A stretch of 11,168 nucleotides of DNA from Methanoregula sp. (lineage in GTDB: Archaea > Halobacteriota > Methanomicrobia > Methanomicrobiales > Methanospirillaceae). Where the stretch lies: the NCBI GenBank assembly GCA_003157895.1, contig PMKW01000047.1, positions 1 to 11,168 of the forward strand, in the 5' to 3' direction. Position numbers and translations under genes: made by a program. Of the stretch, positions 1-5,944 are shown piece by piece (positions within the stretch are counted from its first letter, which is position 1; every line of letters begins with the position of its first letter). Under the pieces are notes generated by a model. The model was not told the DNA's origin. It saw nothing but the letters and a program-made list of their open reading frames with translations, and did not search any database.

Positions 1-564
1 ATACCGTATCCGGATATCTGCTTTCGATTTGAGGAGGTCTGCAACCGGACCAAAACTCGTTTCTGCTTGGGTACCGTAGGGGCAGAATGACATGACATAC
101 AGATCCACGGTTGGCCGTGCCGATTTCACGGGTTCAGGGGTCGGGATGGGAGATGGAGTAGGCGTGGGAGAAGTCGTAGGTGTGGGGATGCTCTTCATGT
201 TAGTGACACCACTGAACAGGAAGGTGCAATCTTTCGTTGCGTAGAAAGTGAGATTCTTTTCCTGGTAGTTCGCTGCGATCTGGTATATCCCGTTCTTCTC
301 GGATACCGAGACGAGCGTGGCAGTCGAATTAGCTTGGGCAAGATTAGTATTTATATATGAAATGACCGTCTTGCCGCAATCTTCCGGCGGTACAACGGTT
401 AATCCCCCTACGGTGCCGGTGGCATACAGAATTACGGCCAGGGACAGGATCACAATTATGATAATTAATACCGCTATCATTCCCCTGTTCCCGGAAATCA
501 ATGAGGTAGGGGGGTTATCTTTCTTGGGAATCGATGAGGCGGAGGTTTTATCTTTCTTTGCCAT
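1..564 (-). CDS. membrane-tethered thioredoxin-fold (DsbA/GILT-like) protein, partial, tandem paralogue
   Basis: The reading frame starts at ATG 564 and runs off the window at position 1, giving 188 codons of an incomplete gene. Residues 1-28 are polar and basic. A single membrane helix follows (about 29-48), then a small domain with C63 and C113, a Pro/Thr linker (about 126-145), and the start of a thioredoxin-like domain with VDLYVMSFCPYG (153-164; single active cysteine C161). The layout suggests an N-in anchored protein with its redox domain outside the cell. Protein and DNA closely match the complete gene at 1315-2322; the last roughly 40 codons are almost identical, so this is a tandem duplication. 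GAGAGG lies about 14 nt before the ATG, and a TATA box lies at 611-620. The exact redox role is inferred, not shown. Confidence 0.85.
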   Translation of the reverse strand, partial: MAKKDKTSASSIPKKDNPPTSLISGNRGMIAVLIIIIVILSLAVILYATGTVGGLTVVPPEDCGKTVISYINTNLAQANSTATLVSVSEKNGIYQIAANYQEKNLTFYATKDCTFLFSGVTNMKSIPTPTTSPTPTPSPIPTPEPVKSARPTVDLYVMSFCPYGTQAETSFGPVADLLKSKADIRIRY

Positions 565-610
565 GAATAATTATTCCTCTCTCTTGTGAACAAGATAATT
601 TCGGTGTGAA

Positions 611-620
611 GTATTTATAC
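611..620 (-). promoter_or_regulatory. TATA box of the partial thioredoxin-fold gene
   Basis: Read on the minus strand this is GTATAAATAC, a good archaeal TATA box, with purine-rich GGAAGG just upstream that could serve as BRE. Transcription would start near 590, leaving a leader of about 26 nt before the ATG at 564. Confidence 0.5.
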
Positions 621-968
621 GATACCTTCCCTGCAGTCTGTGGCCTCCGTCCAGTTTATGGAAGGTATTGGATCAAGGCCATGAAATTGGATTTACGACA
701 ATCATAATTGTAGTATCTGTTTTGAGGTCAGCGAGGGAAAACTGAATATCCCCGTCAACAATGACCCGTGAAGTCTGCAGTGAGAATTTCTTCCGGGTCT
801 TGGATTTCCGCGATCGCGGACTGCGGGCGAAGGGATAATGGCAGGTGCGTCTAAGTATGCAGGTGGGGGGAGATATGGTCGGGAGTAAACCATCACAACC
901 CCGGCAGTAAGCCTCTCCATGCCTTTCTGTCGGCGGATCTCTGTGCCAGTAAGAAATGTGTAAAACTT
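621..968. other. non-coding stretch, no gene recognised
   Basis: No convincing protein gene is visible on either strand. A 72-codon minus-strand frame (702-920) is present but has no ribosome binding site and no recognisable motif. The only notable item is the perfect 14-bp palindrome at 807-820. Confidence 0.5.
807..820. repeat. 14-bp perfect palindrome
   Basis: TCCGCGATCGCGGA equals its own reverse complement. It could be a dimeric regulator site, but it lies about 190 bp upstream of the TATA box of the nearest gene, and no second copy was seen in the window. Function unknown. Confidence 0.3.
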
Positions 969-975
969 AAAAAAA
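969..975 (-). terminator. poly-T terminator after the gene remnant
   Basis: Seven A on the plus strand give a T7 run on the minus strand, six nucleotides beyond the stop codon of the remnant at 981-1302. Archaeal termination commonly uses such runs. Its position supports the idea that a real minus-strand gene once ended here. Confidence 0.4.
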
Positions 976-980
976 GGAGA

Positions 981-1302
981 TCATTCTTCAAATACGGGGA
1001 ATCCTTGAGTAATAAAATCTGTTTTGAACAAGGAGGCTGCCGGTGTCCATACTGTGAACCGTGCAGTGCCAGTTTCTTCGTTAATATTTAGATCTGATGT
1101 TGGTACAAAACCAGACATTAGCACCAATTAAACCCTTTTGGTCGCCTTCTCCATTTCCCGCGCTGGTGTTGCAGATGAGTTTGTTAAGGAACGCACCAGT
1201 CCCGATCTTCACTTTAAGATTGTTATCTTTATCGGACTTTCCAATTCTCAACACACTACGGATGGTTGTCCGGTTACGGTTCAGAAAAATATCCGGTCCC
1301 AA
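981..1302 (-). pseudogene. frameshifted remnant of an unrecognised gene
   Basis: Two minus-strand frames join into about 107 codons of protein-like sequence. The first is open from about 1302 (TTG) through GANVWF, and closes with a stop at 1081. The second continues in the adjacent frame as VPTSDLNINEETGTARFTVW and ends with a TGA at 981. The switch lies at a run of four T (plus strand AAAA, about 1107-1110); one T fewer would make the frame continuous. Alternatively, the second part could be a separate 45-residue protein from ATG 1118, but no ribosome site is visible there. The piece sits between the two thioredoxin-fold paralogues, beyond the T8 terminator of the upstream one. I do not recognise the family. 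A sequencing error in the homopolymer is possible. Confidence 0.4.
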
Positions 1303-1303
1303 T

Positions 1304-1311
1304 AAAAAAAA
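1304..1311 (-). terminator. T8 terminator of the thioredoxin-fold gene
   Basis: Eight A on the plus strand give a T8 run on the minus strand, beginning three nucleotides past the TAA at 1317-1315. It should end the transcript of the 335-residue protein directly after its stop. Confidence 0.55.
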
Positions 1312-1314
1312 TGG

Positions 1315-2322
1315 TTATCCGCATCCGCCGGTGGTATTGGTATTGGTACTGGGAGCCGGTGTGGAAGATACAACGGTACTGCATTCAGCCGGTGCGGTCT
1401 CGAAACTGTTACAGACTGCCTGTTTGTATGCCTCGGATGTCCGGGAACCTGAATACAGGACACCGTTGATAAACAGCATCGGTGATGATTTTGCATGGTT
1501 ATTATCCGATGCAGTTTGATCGGCTTTCAGCAGGGTAATGCCTTCAGTGCCCTGTGAGCAGGTATCGATCTTCGCACTGTCCATGGAGAAGGCTGCCATG
1601 GTTTTTTTCTGACAGGATCCCAAGGCTGTCGTATTCTGCCATGATGGATAACACTGCACGTTGAAGGTATTGATATATGACCAGAACTTTTCGGGATAAT
1701 ACTTGTTGATACAGACCTGCCGGAGGTCTTCCTGTGCTTCGCCAGAGCCATGCAGCGAGGCAACAGAATCAGCCGTGGTACCGCTTACGGTCGTGATATA
1801 CCGTATCCGGAAATCCGCTTTTGATTTGAGGAGGTCTGCAACCGGGCCCATACTCGTTTCCGCCTGGGTGCCGTAAGGGCAGAAGGACATGACGTACAGA
1901 TCCACGGTCGGTCGTGCCGATTTTACCGGGGCGGTGGTTGCCTGCGGGGTTGCCTGCGGGGTTACCTGCCCGGCAGCAGAACCTGTGATCATGTTCACAA
2001 CGGTGGGGAACAGCAGGGTGCAGTCTTTTGTCGCATATGCCGTATATACCTGCGACTGGTAATTAAATGTCACTTGGTACAGTCCTTTGCTCTCGTTAAT
2101 GGACATGAGGGTGGCTATCCCCTGCTGTGCAAGGTTCTGGTTGAAGTACGTGATGACCTTCGGTCCGCAGACAACCGGGGGGACAACCGTTCCCTGTCCG
2201 GGCTGCATCATAATCACAATGAAAATGGCTGCAATTATGACCACGATACCGACAATCATGGCAATCATGCCTTTTCCCGAAATGACGGGACTCTTTATAT
2301 CAGATTTTTTTTCCGGTTCCAT
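1315..2322 (-). CDS. membrane-tethered thioredoxin-fold (DsbA/GILT-like) protein with CPYG motif
   Basis: Protein of 335 residues. After a short charged N-terminus there is one membrane helix (about 19-39). A small domain with C52 and C101 follows; both cysteines are conserved in the paralogue. A Gln/Thr/Pro linker (about 120-132) leads to a thioredoxin-like domain from about 139. That domain has VDLYVMSFCPYG (C148, one cysteine only), a LHGSGEAQ segment (190-197), C204, C224, C237 and C255, a cis-Pro-type loop SSPMLFING (279-287), C304 and C314. A Ser/Thr/Pro tail ends in GGCG. The order 'HG..C...W.Y...F...C' and 'P.L.ING..Y.G' resembles GILT-type thiol reductases and the luminal domain of plant vacuolar sorting receptors, judged from memory. 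Likely role: extracytoplasmic thiol-disulfide chemistry or binding; substrate unknown. Start ATG 2322 is preceded by GCAGGGAT. It is the full-length version of the paralogue at 1-564. Confidence 0.9.
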   Translation of the reverse strand: MEPEKKSDIKSPVISGKGMIAMIVGIVVIIAAIFIVIMMQPGQGTVVPPVVCGPKVITYFNQNLAQQGIATLMSINESKGLYQVTFNYQSQVYTAYATKDCTLLFPTVVNMITGSAAGQVTPQATPQATTAPVKSARPTVDLYVMSFCPYGTQAETSMGPVADLLKSKADFRIRYITTVSGTTADSVASLHGSGEAQEDLRQVCINKYYPEKFWSYINTFNVQCYPSWQNTTALGSCQKKTMAAFSMDSAKIDTCSQGTEGITLLKADQTASDNNHAKSSPMLFINGVLYSGSRTSEAYKQAVCNSFETAPAECSTVVSSTPAPSTNTNTTGGCG

Positions 2323-2460
2323 GAGGATCCCTGCATAATATCAAAAAGACTGGCATAAAAAAAGATCGGTCGCATTTTCCCGGATCCGGGGGATATCATG
2401 CGCCTGCTTCTCCCCTCCTTCAATAGAGGAATAATTATTAAGTTCAACCCTTATATCGAT

Positions 2461-2470
2461 TTTATATTTT
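2461..2470 (-). promoter_or_regulatory. candidate TATA box of the 335-residue protein
   Basis: On the minus strand this reads AAAATATAAA in an AT-rich setting. Transcription would start near 2436, giving a leader of about 115 nt. A closer but poorer T-rich box near 2355-2367 is an alternative, so the assignment is weak. Confidence 0.3.
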
Positions 2471-2680
2471 AGTTGATAAAAATCCTGACTATTCTTCGTC
2501 CGATTATCTTTATGATTTTCAGATAGTATATTGTTTAAGAAGTCAGAATTCCGGCAGTATATCTCTGGTCAGGGAGCCATGAACCGCTGCCATATAACGT
2601 AAACAAAGGAGGGCAGGCAACCAGGGAGTGCGATCCCGTATCCGCAGCTCTGCGTACAGCCTGCTTTTATGATCACGCCA

Positions 2681-2705
2681 ATAAAAAACAGAATAAAAAA
2701 ACAGA
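2681..2705 (-). terminator. tandem T-rich repeat, likely terminator
   Basis: The plus strand holds ATAAAAAACAGA followed directly by ATAAAAAAACAGA. On the minus strand this is two consecutive T6-T7 runs, 74-98 nt beyond the stop of the Cys-rich ORF at 2779, consistent with an archaeal multi-U terminator. It may also be simple slippage DNA. Confidence 0.35.
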
Positions 2706-2778
2706 ATAATGAGAACGCCGGAGTTCTTTTCAGGTGCTATTGATTACGGTGATAAAGCATAATCGTATTCTTATTTTT

Positions 2779-3090
2779 CTACAGCATCCTCCCTTTATCG
2801 TACCTGACAAGTTGAATGCAGTACCGGATCGGCCCATCACTCCATTCCTCACAACGGGGTCCGATGCAGGGTACCAGGGCAATGGGTGTTATACCCTTGC
2901 CAAAATCCTCAAAGCGGTTGTTGCGGGCACACCATAATTCCATGATACCCGGTTCCTGGTCTGGATAGATAGGATCGCAGGTGGCGCGGTGTGAAAATGA
3001 TGTACGGGTCCGGGTCTGCGTTGCGCATTTCTCTGCGCTGACCGGGGAAACGCGGTTAAAATTGCACGATATCCTTATCGTATGAATCAT
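2779..3090 (-). CDS. hypothetical Cys-rich small protein
   Basis: An open frame of 103 residues. Its second half looks like a real protein: WCARNNRFEDFGKG (53-66), then a cysteine cluster C75-x4-C80-x10-C91 (PCIGPRCEEW ... YC). With C54 this could bind a metal such as zinc. The first 49 residues are Thr/Arg/Ser-rich and less protein-like. They also overlap the probable promoter of the divergent zinc-ribbon gene. The true start may therefore be ATG 2943, giving a 54-residue protein MELWCARNN.... No strong ribosome site decides between them. T-rich repeats at 2681-2705 could terminate it. No family is recognised; the C-x4-C-E-x-W pattern recalls short zinc-binding proteins of archaea and phages. 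Confidence 0.4.
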   Translation of the reverse strand: MIHTIRISCNFNRVSPVSAEKCATQTRTRTSFSHRATCDPIYPDQEPGIMELWCARNNRFEDFGKGITPIALVPCIGPRCEEWSDGPIRYCIQLVRYDKGRML

Positions 3091-3127
3091 CCATCACTGC
3101 TTAGTAAAAAACCGGGTGGACAATGAC

Positions 3128-3466
3128 ATGGCAGCCTTTTGCACCCGATGCGGAACCCGGGCCATTGATGAGCAATCCGTTTACTGCACCCGATGTGGTA
3201 CGAAATTAATCCGAAGCCCGGAAAAAAAGGATAGCGTTTGTCCAGGATGCGGAAATAAAATTCTTAATAAGCAATCCGTTTTTTGTGACAGGTGCGGCTC
3301 TCAGTTGTCCGCAATCTCACCAGTACGCGTTCAGCAGACCGGTGAACGACCGCTGGTAACCCGGCTGGTCATCAAAAAGAAAAGTTGCCCCAATTGCGGG
3401 GCTCCTCTTCCTGACGAATACCGATATTATTGTAATTCGTGTGGTGCGTATCTTCAGGCTCATTAA
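3128..3466 (+). CDS. triple zinc-ribbon protein
   Basis: Protein of 112 residues made almost entirely of three zinc ribbons, each with two CxxC knuckles: C5/C8 with C20/C23, C38/C41 with C53/C56, and C87/C90 with C102/C105. The knuckles read FCTRCG, YCTRCG, VCPGCG, FCDRCG, SCPNCG and YCNSCG. There is no catalytic domain, membrane segment or signal peptide, so it is probably a cytoplasmic adaptor or a nucleic-acid or protein-binding module of the double-zinc-ribbon type. A basic linker (74-85) separates ribbons 2 and 3. ATG 3128 is preferred because GGGTGG lies 8 nt upstream and the protein then begins directly with its first ribbon. A GTG at 3116 would add four residues. The gene is divergent from the Cys-rich ORF. 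Confidence 0.8.
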   Translation: MAAFCTRCGTRAIDEQSVYCTRCGTKLIRSPEKKDSVCPGCGNKILNKQSVFCDRCGSQLSAISPVRVQQTGERPLVTRLVIKKKSCPNCGAPLPDEYRYYCNSCGAYLQAH

Positions 3467-3569
3467 GAGGGTATTTTCGGCTCATACCGGGAAGTTGTCC
3501 GTCCCGCATTGACAGCAGACAACGTCATCTGATTTCTGTCGGCGTTTCCCCGGGGTGAAAAGGAAAGGT

Positions 3570-3665
3570 ATGGCAATGCATGAAAAGAACCCTGTTTTAC
3601 TGCTGTATAGAGATCGGAATTATCCCTCTCTGAAAAAGACCCTCAGGAAAACAAGCCCTGTTTGA
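3570..3665 (+). CDS. possible 31-residue basic micro-ORF
   Basis: ATG 3570 is preceded by AGGAAAGGT, a purine-rich stretch that could act as a ribosome binding site though it is very close. The frame encodes MAMHEKNPVLLLYRDRNYPS and 11 more mostly basic residues before TGA. It lies between the zinc-ribbon gene and the convergent tRNA-Thr. Nothing else supports it, and a frame of this length can arise by chance. Confidence 0.15.
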   Translation: MAMHEKNPVLLLYRDRNYPSLKKTLRKTSPV

Positions 3666-3703
3666 GCCTTAAACTGAAAACAGGTTTTACCCCGCGATCA
3701 AAA

Positions 3704-3775
3704 AGCCGCCGGGGGGACTTGAACCCCCGACCTGCTGATTACGAATCAGCCGCTATACCGCTAAGCCACGGCGGC
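3704..3775 (-). tRNA. tRNA-Thr (anticodon CGT)
   Basis: The minus strand folds into a full 72-nt cloverleaf. The acceptor stem is GCCGCCG/CGGCGGC with discriminator U. The D arm is GCTTAGCGGTATAGC, and the anticodon stem GCTGA/TCAGC carries loop TTCGTAA. The T arm is GGGGG-TTCAAGT-CCCCC. The anticodon CGU reads ACG codons (Thr). No intron and no encoded CCA. A37 follows the anticodon, so it is a substrate type for t6A, which the Sua5-like protein in this window should help make. It lies 53 nt downstream of the DUF3467 gene on the same strand, so read-through co-transcription is possible; an AT-rich box near 3803-3812 may be its own promoter. Confidence 0.95.
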
Positions 3776-3828
3776 GCGATACCTCACAATATCGGCTTAT
3801 GCGCTAATAAAATCTGTGGCCAGAAACA

Positions 3829-4122
3829 TCAGGAGTACCCGCTGAGCGCGGTAACGTTCTCCTTGCCCGCGTGCTCCTTGGAGGTGATCGTCCCGAACTT
3901 GGACTCATAGTCCGCCACGGTCTTGGTCAGCACGCCGAGCAGGTTCTTGGCATGCGAGGGAGTGATGGAAACGATAGCCTTGGCCCGGGCCTGGTTCACC
4001 TGAGGGAGCTGGTGGAGGAACATGAACGTGAATTCGTCGTCCTTGTAGGCAATCTGGATCATATTGCTGTATACGGGGTCGAGCGTGGGGGGGATATTGA
4101 CCGATATTTCCTGGGCTGTCAT
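3829..4122 (-). CDS. DUF3467 family protein
   Basis: Protein of 97 residues matching the DUF3467 pattern as I know it: a start near 'DPVYSNMIQIAYKDDEFTFMF' (15-35), the central 'QARAKAIVSITPSHAKNLL' (44-62), then 'DYESKFG' (71-77). The family is small, widespread in bacteria and archaea, and has no settled function. Predicted cytoplasmic, with no signal peptide or cysteines. The start ATG 4122 has no clear ribosome site. A TTTTCATATC box on the minus strand (about 4143-4152) would place the transcription start almost at the ATG, so the mRNA may be leaderless. It is divergent from the Cas4-like gene. Confidence 0.85.
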   Translation of the reverse strand: MTAQEISVNIPPTLDPVYSNMIQIAYKDDEFTFMFLHQLPQVNQARAKAIVSITPSHAKNLLGVLTKTVADYESKFGTITSKEHAGKENVTALSGYS

Positions 4123-4200
4123 GATTATTTGTTGGTTGCAAAGATATGAAAAGGTAGATGATGATGTTGACCGGGCAGGAAAAGGGCGGTCAGCCCCGGT

Positions 4201-4211
4201 AAGTATAATTT
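4201..4211 (+). promoter_or_regulatory. TATA box of the Cas4-like gene
   Basis: AAGTATAATTT after the G/C-rich GCCCCGGT. A start of transcription near 4231 would leave a leader of about 15 nt before ATG 4246, just enough to include the GCAGGGA ribosome site. Confidence 0.45.
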
Positions 4212-4245
4212 CGTACCCCCTCCAAGATTATTGCAGGGAATATCC

Positions 4246-4920
4246 ATGCCGGCCATTGCAAAGTATTTCGCCATCTCGGACCTAGTCCGGGTCCATTCCT
4301 GTCCGGTCCGGTATTATTATGAACGAGACGACCCGGTTGAGGAATCCGACCGGTACGCGGTCTGCAAGCAGCTCTCCTACCATCTTGGCGACCCGCTCGA
4401 CGCGGAGCTCATCTGGGCCGAGACACTTGTTGTCCGCCCGGTCATCAAGCCTGAAATGCGGGAGTTCCTCGACCTCTGTATTACGGCATGTACCAGGAGG
4501 AAGTGGCAGCCGGCGGAGGAGAACGATATACGGGTGCATTCCCGGAAGCAGGGGATTGCCGGCATGATCGACCGTACCCTCCCCGACGGCACTTTCTCCA
4601 TTGTCCGGGCTGCGGGCGCGATGCCGTCCGGCACCTATGCGGCCGACCGGCTGCGGATCGCCGCCATAGCTCTCTGCCTCGGGGAGATGACCGGTGAGGC
4701 AGTGAAAGGCGGGCACGTGGAGTATATACCGGACGGGGTCTCGCGGTACCATACCGTCCAACCCCGGGACCTCCGGCAGCTCATTGCGACCCTGCACAAG
4801 ATACGTTCAATCCATGATGGGGAAACTCCCCCGCACCCCCTTAACGCACCCTGCACCCGCTGCAAGTACGGGGAGAAATGCGAGAATGCCCGCGGGCACC
4901 GGCTCTCCGATCTGCTCTGA
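4246..4920 (+). CDS. Cas4-like PD-(D/E)XK family protein with four Fe-S cysteines, catalytic E-x-K apparently lost
   Basis: Protein of 224 residues with the Cas4/RecB-nuclease layout. An N-terminal cysteine C19 (VHSCPVRYYYER) and a C-terminal trio C203, C206, C212 (APCTRCKYGEKC) are the expected [4Fe-4S] ligands. The middle has GIAGMID (103-109; D109 fits the first catalytic aspartate) and a motif-III-like helix, ADRLRIAAIALCLGE (133-147). Where active Cas4 proteins carry (D/E)-x-K-x-G, this one reads V120-R-A122-A-G124, so the acidic residue and the lysine are missing. It may be a DNA-binding but non-cleaving member. No cas1, cas2 or CRISPR array is in the window, so it is a solo Cas4-like protein. 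ATG 4246 has GCAGGGA upstream; TTG 4231 would add five residues. Confidence 0.75.
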   Translation: MPAIAKYFAISDLVRVHSCPVRYYYERDDPVEESDRYAVCKQLSYHLGDPLDAELIWAETLVVRPVIKPEMREFLDLCITACTRRKWQPAEENDIRVHSRKQGIAGMIDRTLPDGTFSIVRAAGAMPSGTYAADRLRIAAIALCLGEMTGEAVKGGHVEYIPDGVSRYHTVQPRDLRQLIATLHKIRSIHDGETPPHPLNAPCTRCKYGEKCENARGHRLSDLL

Positions 4921-5140
4921 GGCCGGCTGGCAGGAACCATGGCCGGTCCCCGTTACAGGCATGACAATACCTTCCCGTCCTCTTTTCACACGAAAAAATA
5001 TGACAGTTTGCATGGTGCCTGCGGTCCGGTGAATTACATCCCGGGCACTGGTTTTTCTGACGCAGGTGGGCCATACAGATGGCGTAGTCCATGCCGCAGG
5101 GTGCGATGAGGGCAGCCTTAAAGGGGTTTTTTACCGCCAT
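4841..5140 (-). pseudogene. truncated DUF3795 protein
   Basis: The frame opens at ATG 5140. Residues 1-62 (5140-4955) are typical of DUF3795: APCGMDYAICMAHLR (13-27), then CPGC (32-35), C46, C51 and C59-x2-C62 (YCHAC). Intact members usually go on with a phenylalanine-proline-cysteine motif and a longer C-terminal part. Here that part is replaced by unrelated Arg/Gly/Pro-rich sequence that runs antisense into the last 80 bp of the Cas4-like gene and stops at 4841. Neither other frame supplies the missing part, so the gene looks truncated, probably by deletion. The eight cysteines before the break suggest metal binding. A translated short product cannot be excluded; no good ribosome site is visible. 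Confidence 0.6.
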
Positions 5141-5498
5141 GAATGGGGGTATGTTCGCAGCCTGTTAATAGCTGGCGGGTCGCGCCAGGCCGGTATACGA
5201 GGCATTCCCCCGGAGGATCACTTTTATCCCCTCCGACCCCCCCTAATACCTCCCTGCAGATAAATTCTCCATTCTCCGGTGTAAAAAAACAGATTTTATG
5301 CCCGGAATCCAGAAAGGGGCTGGGGGGGTCGGGCGGTGTACTTTGGAAAAGCATAGCCCGGGCAGTGCCCAAAAAATCCTGATTTTTCTGAAGGTACTTT
5401 CCTGTTCGTACCGTTCCTTATCGGAAATGGAAGTATACCGTCACACCCCCCATTATTCCATCCCTGCGGATCCACTTTCACCATCCCCCCACCCCCCG
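5141..5498. other. non-coding stretch with C/G runs
   Basis: No gene is supported here. Long frames exist on both strands but are Pro/Arg/Gly-rich products of GC-rich DNA. The stretch contains runs of seven C and seven G forming an inverted repeat, a G-run cluster (5316-5333) and several C5-C6 runs (about 5445-5497). Confidence 0.5.
5233..5332. repeat. 11-bp inverted repeat of C7/G7 runs, with G-quadruplex pattern
   Basis: CCGACCCCCCC at 5233-5243 is exactly complementary to GGGGGGGTCGG at 5322-5332, with 78 bp between. The right arm lies in GGGGCTGGGGGGGTCGGG (5316-5333), which fits the G3+N1-7 four-run pattern for a G-quadruplex on the plus strand. No function is known; this is a sequence observation only. 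Confidence 0.4.
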
Positions 5499-5507
5499 CT
5501 TTTATGC
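5499..5507 (+). promoter_or_regulatory. candidate TATA box of the GNAT-like gene
   Basis: CTTTTATGC after a C-rich stretch. Transcription would start near 5530, leaving about 25 nt before TTG 5554. Moderate match only. Confidence 0.3.
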
Positions 5508-5553
5508 AGGCCCGGCAACTGTCCTGATCCCAAGCAGGCGGGCGCGACAACTC

Positions 5554-5922
5554 TTGACAGTACAACGAATCGAGACCGGGACAAAAGATGGCGATGCACT
5601 GGGATTTACCGGAGACCTTTTCTCCGGCTGGCTTGAACGGGAAAGTGGCAACCGGCTCTACCTCCATTATATCATCTCGCGACAGCGGAACATGGGCAAT
5701 GTCCAGGCCCTGATCCGGGGATGGCTGGATCGTGGATACGATGTACGGGTGGTAATGCCGCGGCCGGTCATGCAGCACATTGTGAAGAAGTTCGGGTTTG
5801 TCCCTTCATGGGAATATTTCCCGGACCAGTACGAGGACAAGGTGGACGTGTGGTGCCTGCCTGCAGGTACGGAGGCTTCGGTTCAAACGTCCGTGAAACC
5901 TTCTGCTGCCGGTATACCCTGA
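5554..5922 (+). CDS. small hypothetical protein, GNAT-like C-terminal part
   Basis: Protein of 122 residues from TTG 5554; no nearby in-frame ATG gives a better start, and the first 15-20 residues are uncertain. The core GNVQALIRGWLDRGYDVRVV (48-67) followed by VMQHIVKKFGFVPSWEYF (72-89) resembles the end of GNAT acyltransferases, where a helix precedes a strand and a 'lGF' turn. The acetyl-CoA loop (Q/RxxGxG/A) is not clearly present; the closest match, RQRNMGNV (43-50), is imperfect. A non-catalytic or divergent member, or an unrelated fold, is therefore possible. No signal peptide. It ends at a T8 run and converges on the nucleotidyltransferase operon. Confidence 0.6.
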   Translation: MTVQRIETGTKDGDALGFTGDLFSGWLERESGNRLYLHYIISRQRNMGNVQALIRGWLDRGYDVRVVMPRPVMQHIVKKFGFVPSWEYFPDQYEDKVDVWCLPAGTEASVQTSVKPSAAGIP

Positions 5923-5927
5923 AATCC

Positions 5928-5935
5928 TTTTTTTT
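5928..5935 (+). terminator. T8 terminator of the GNAT-like gene
   Basis: Eight T five nucleotides after the TGA at 5922, followed by A6. Typical archaeal poly-U stop. Confidence 0.55.
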
Positions 5936-5944
5936 AAAAAACGT

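Larger units (their letters stand above)
2323..2778. other. non-coding upstream/intergenic stretch
   Basis: AT-rich DNA between the thioredoxin-fold gene and the minus-strand ORF at 2779-3090. It holds the candidate TATA box at 2461-2470 and the A-rich tandem repeat at 2681-2705. No protein gene or RNA fold is apparent. Confidence 0.5.

Noticed and set aside
702..920. 72-codon minus-strand frame
   Set aside because: No ribosome site, Pro/Arg-rich composition, no motif and no neighbours that suggest an operon.
4246..4920. CRISPR-Cas locus suggested by the Cas4-like protein
   Set aside because: No repeat-spacer array and no cas1, cas2 or effector gene is present. Cas4-like proteins often occur alone.
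5296..5778. 160-codon minus-strand open frame
   Set aside because: Overlaps the GNAT-like gene in antisense and is rich in Pro, Gly and Arg. No start signal or motif.
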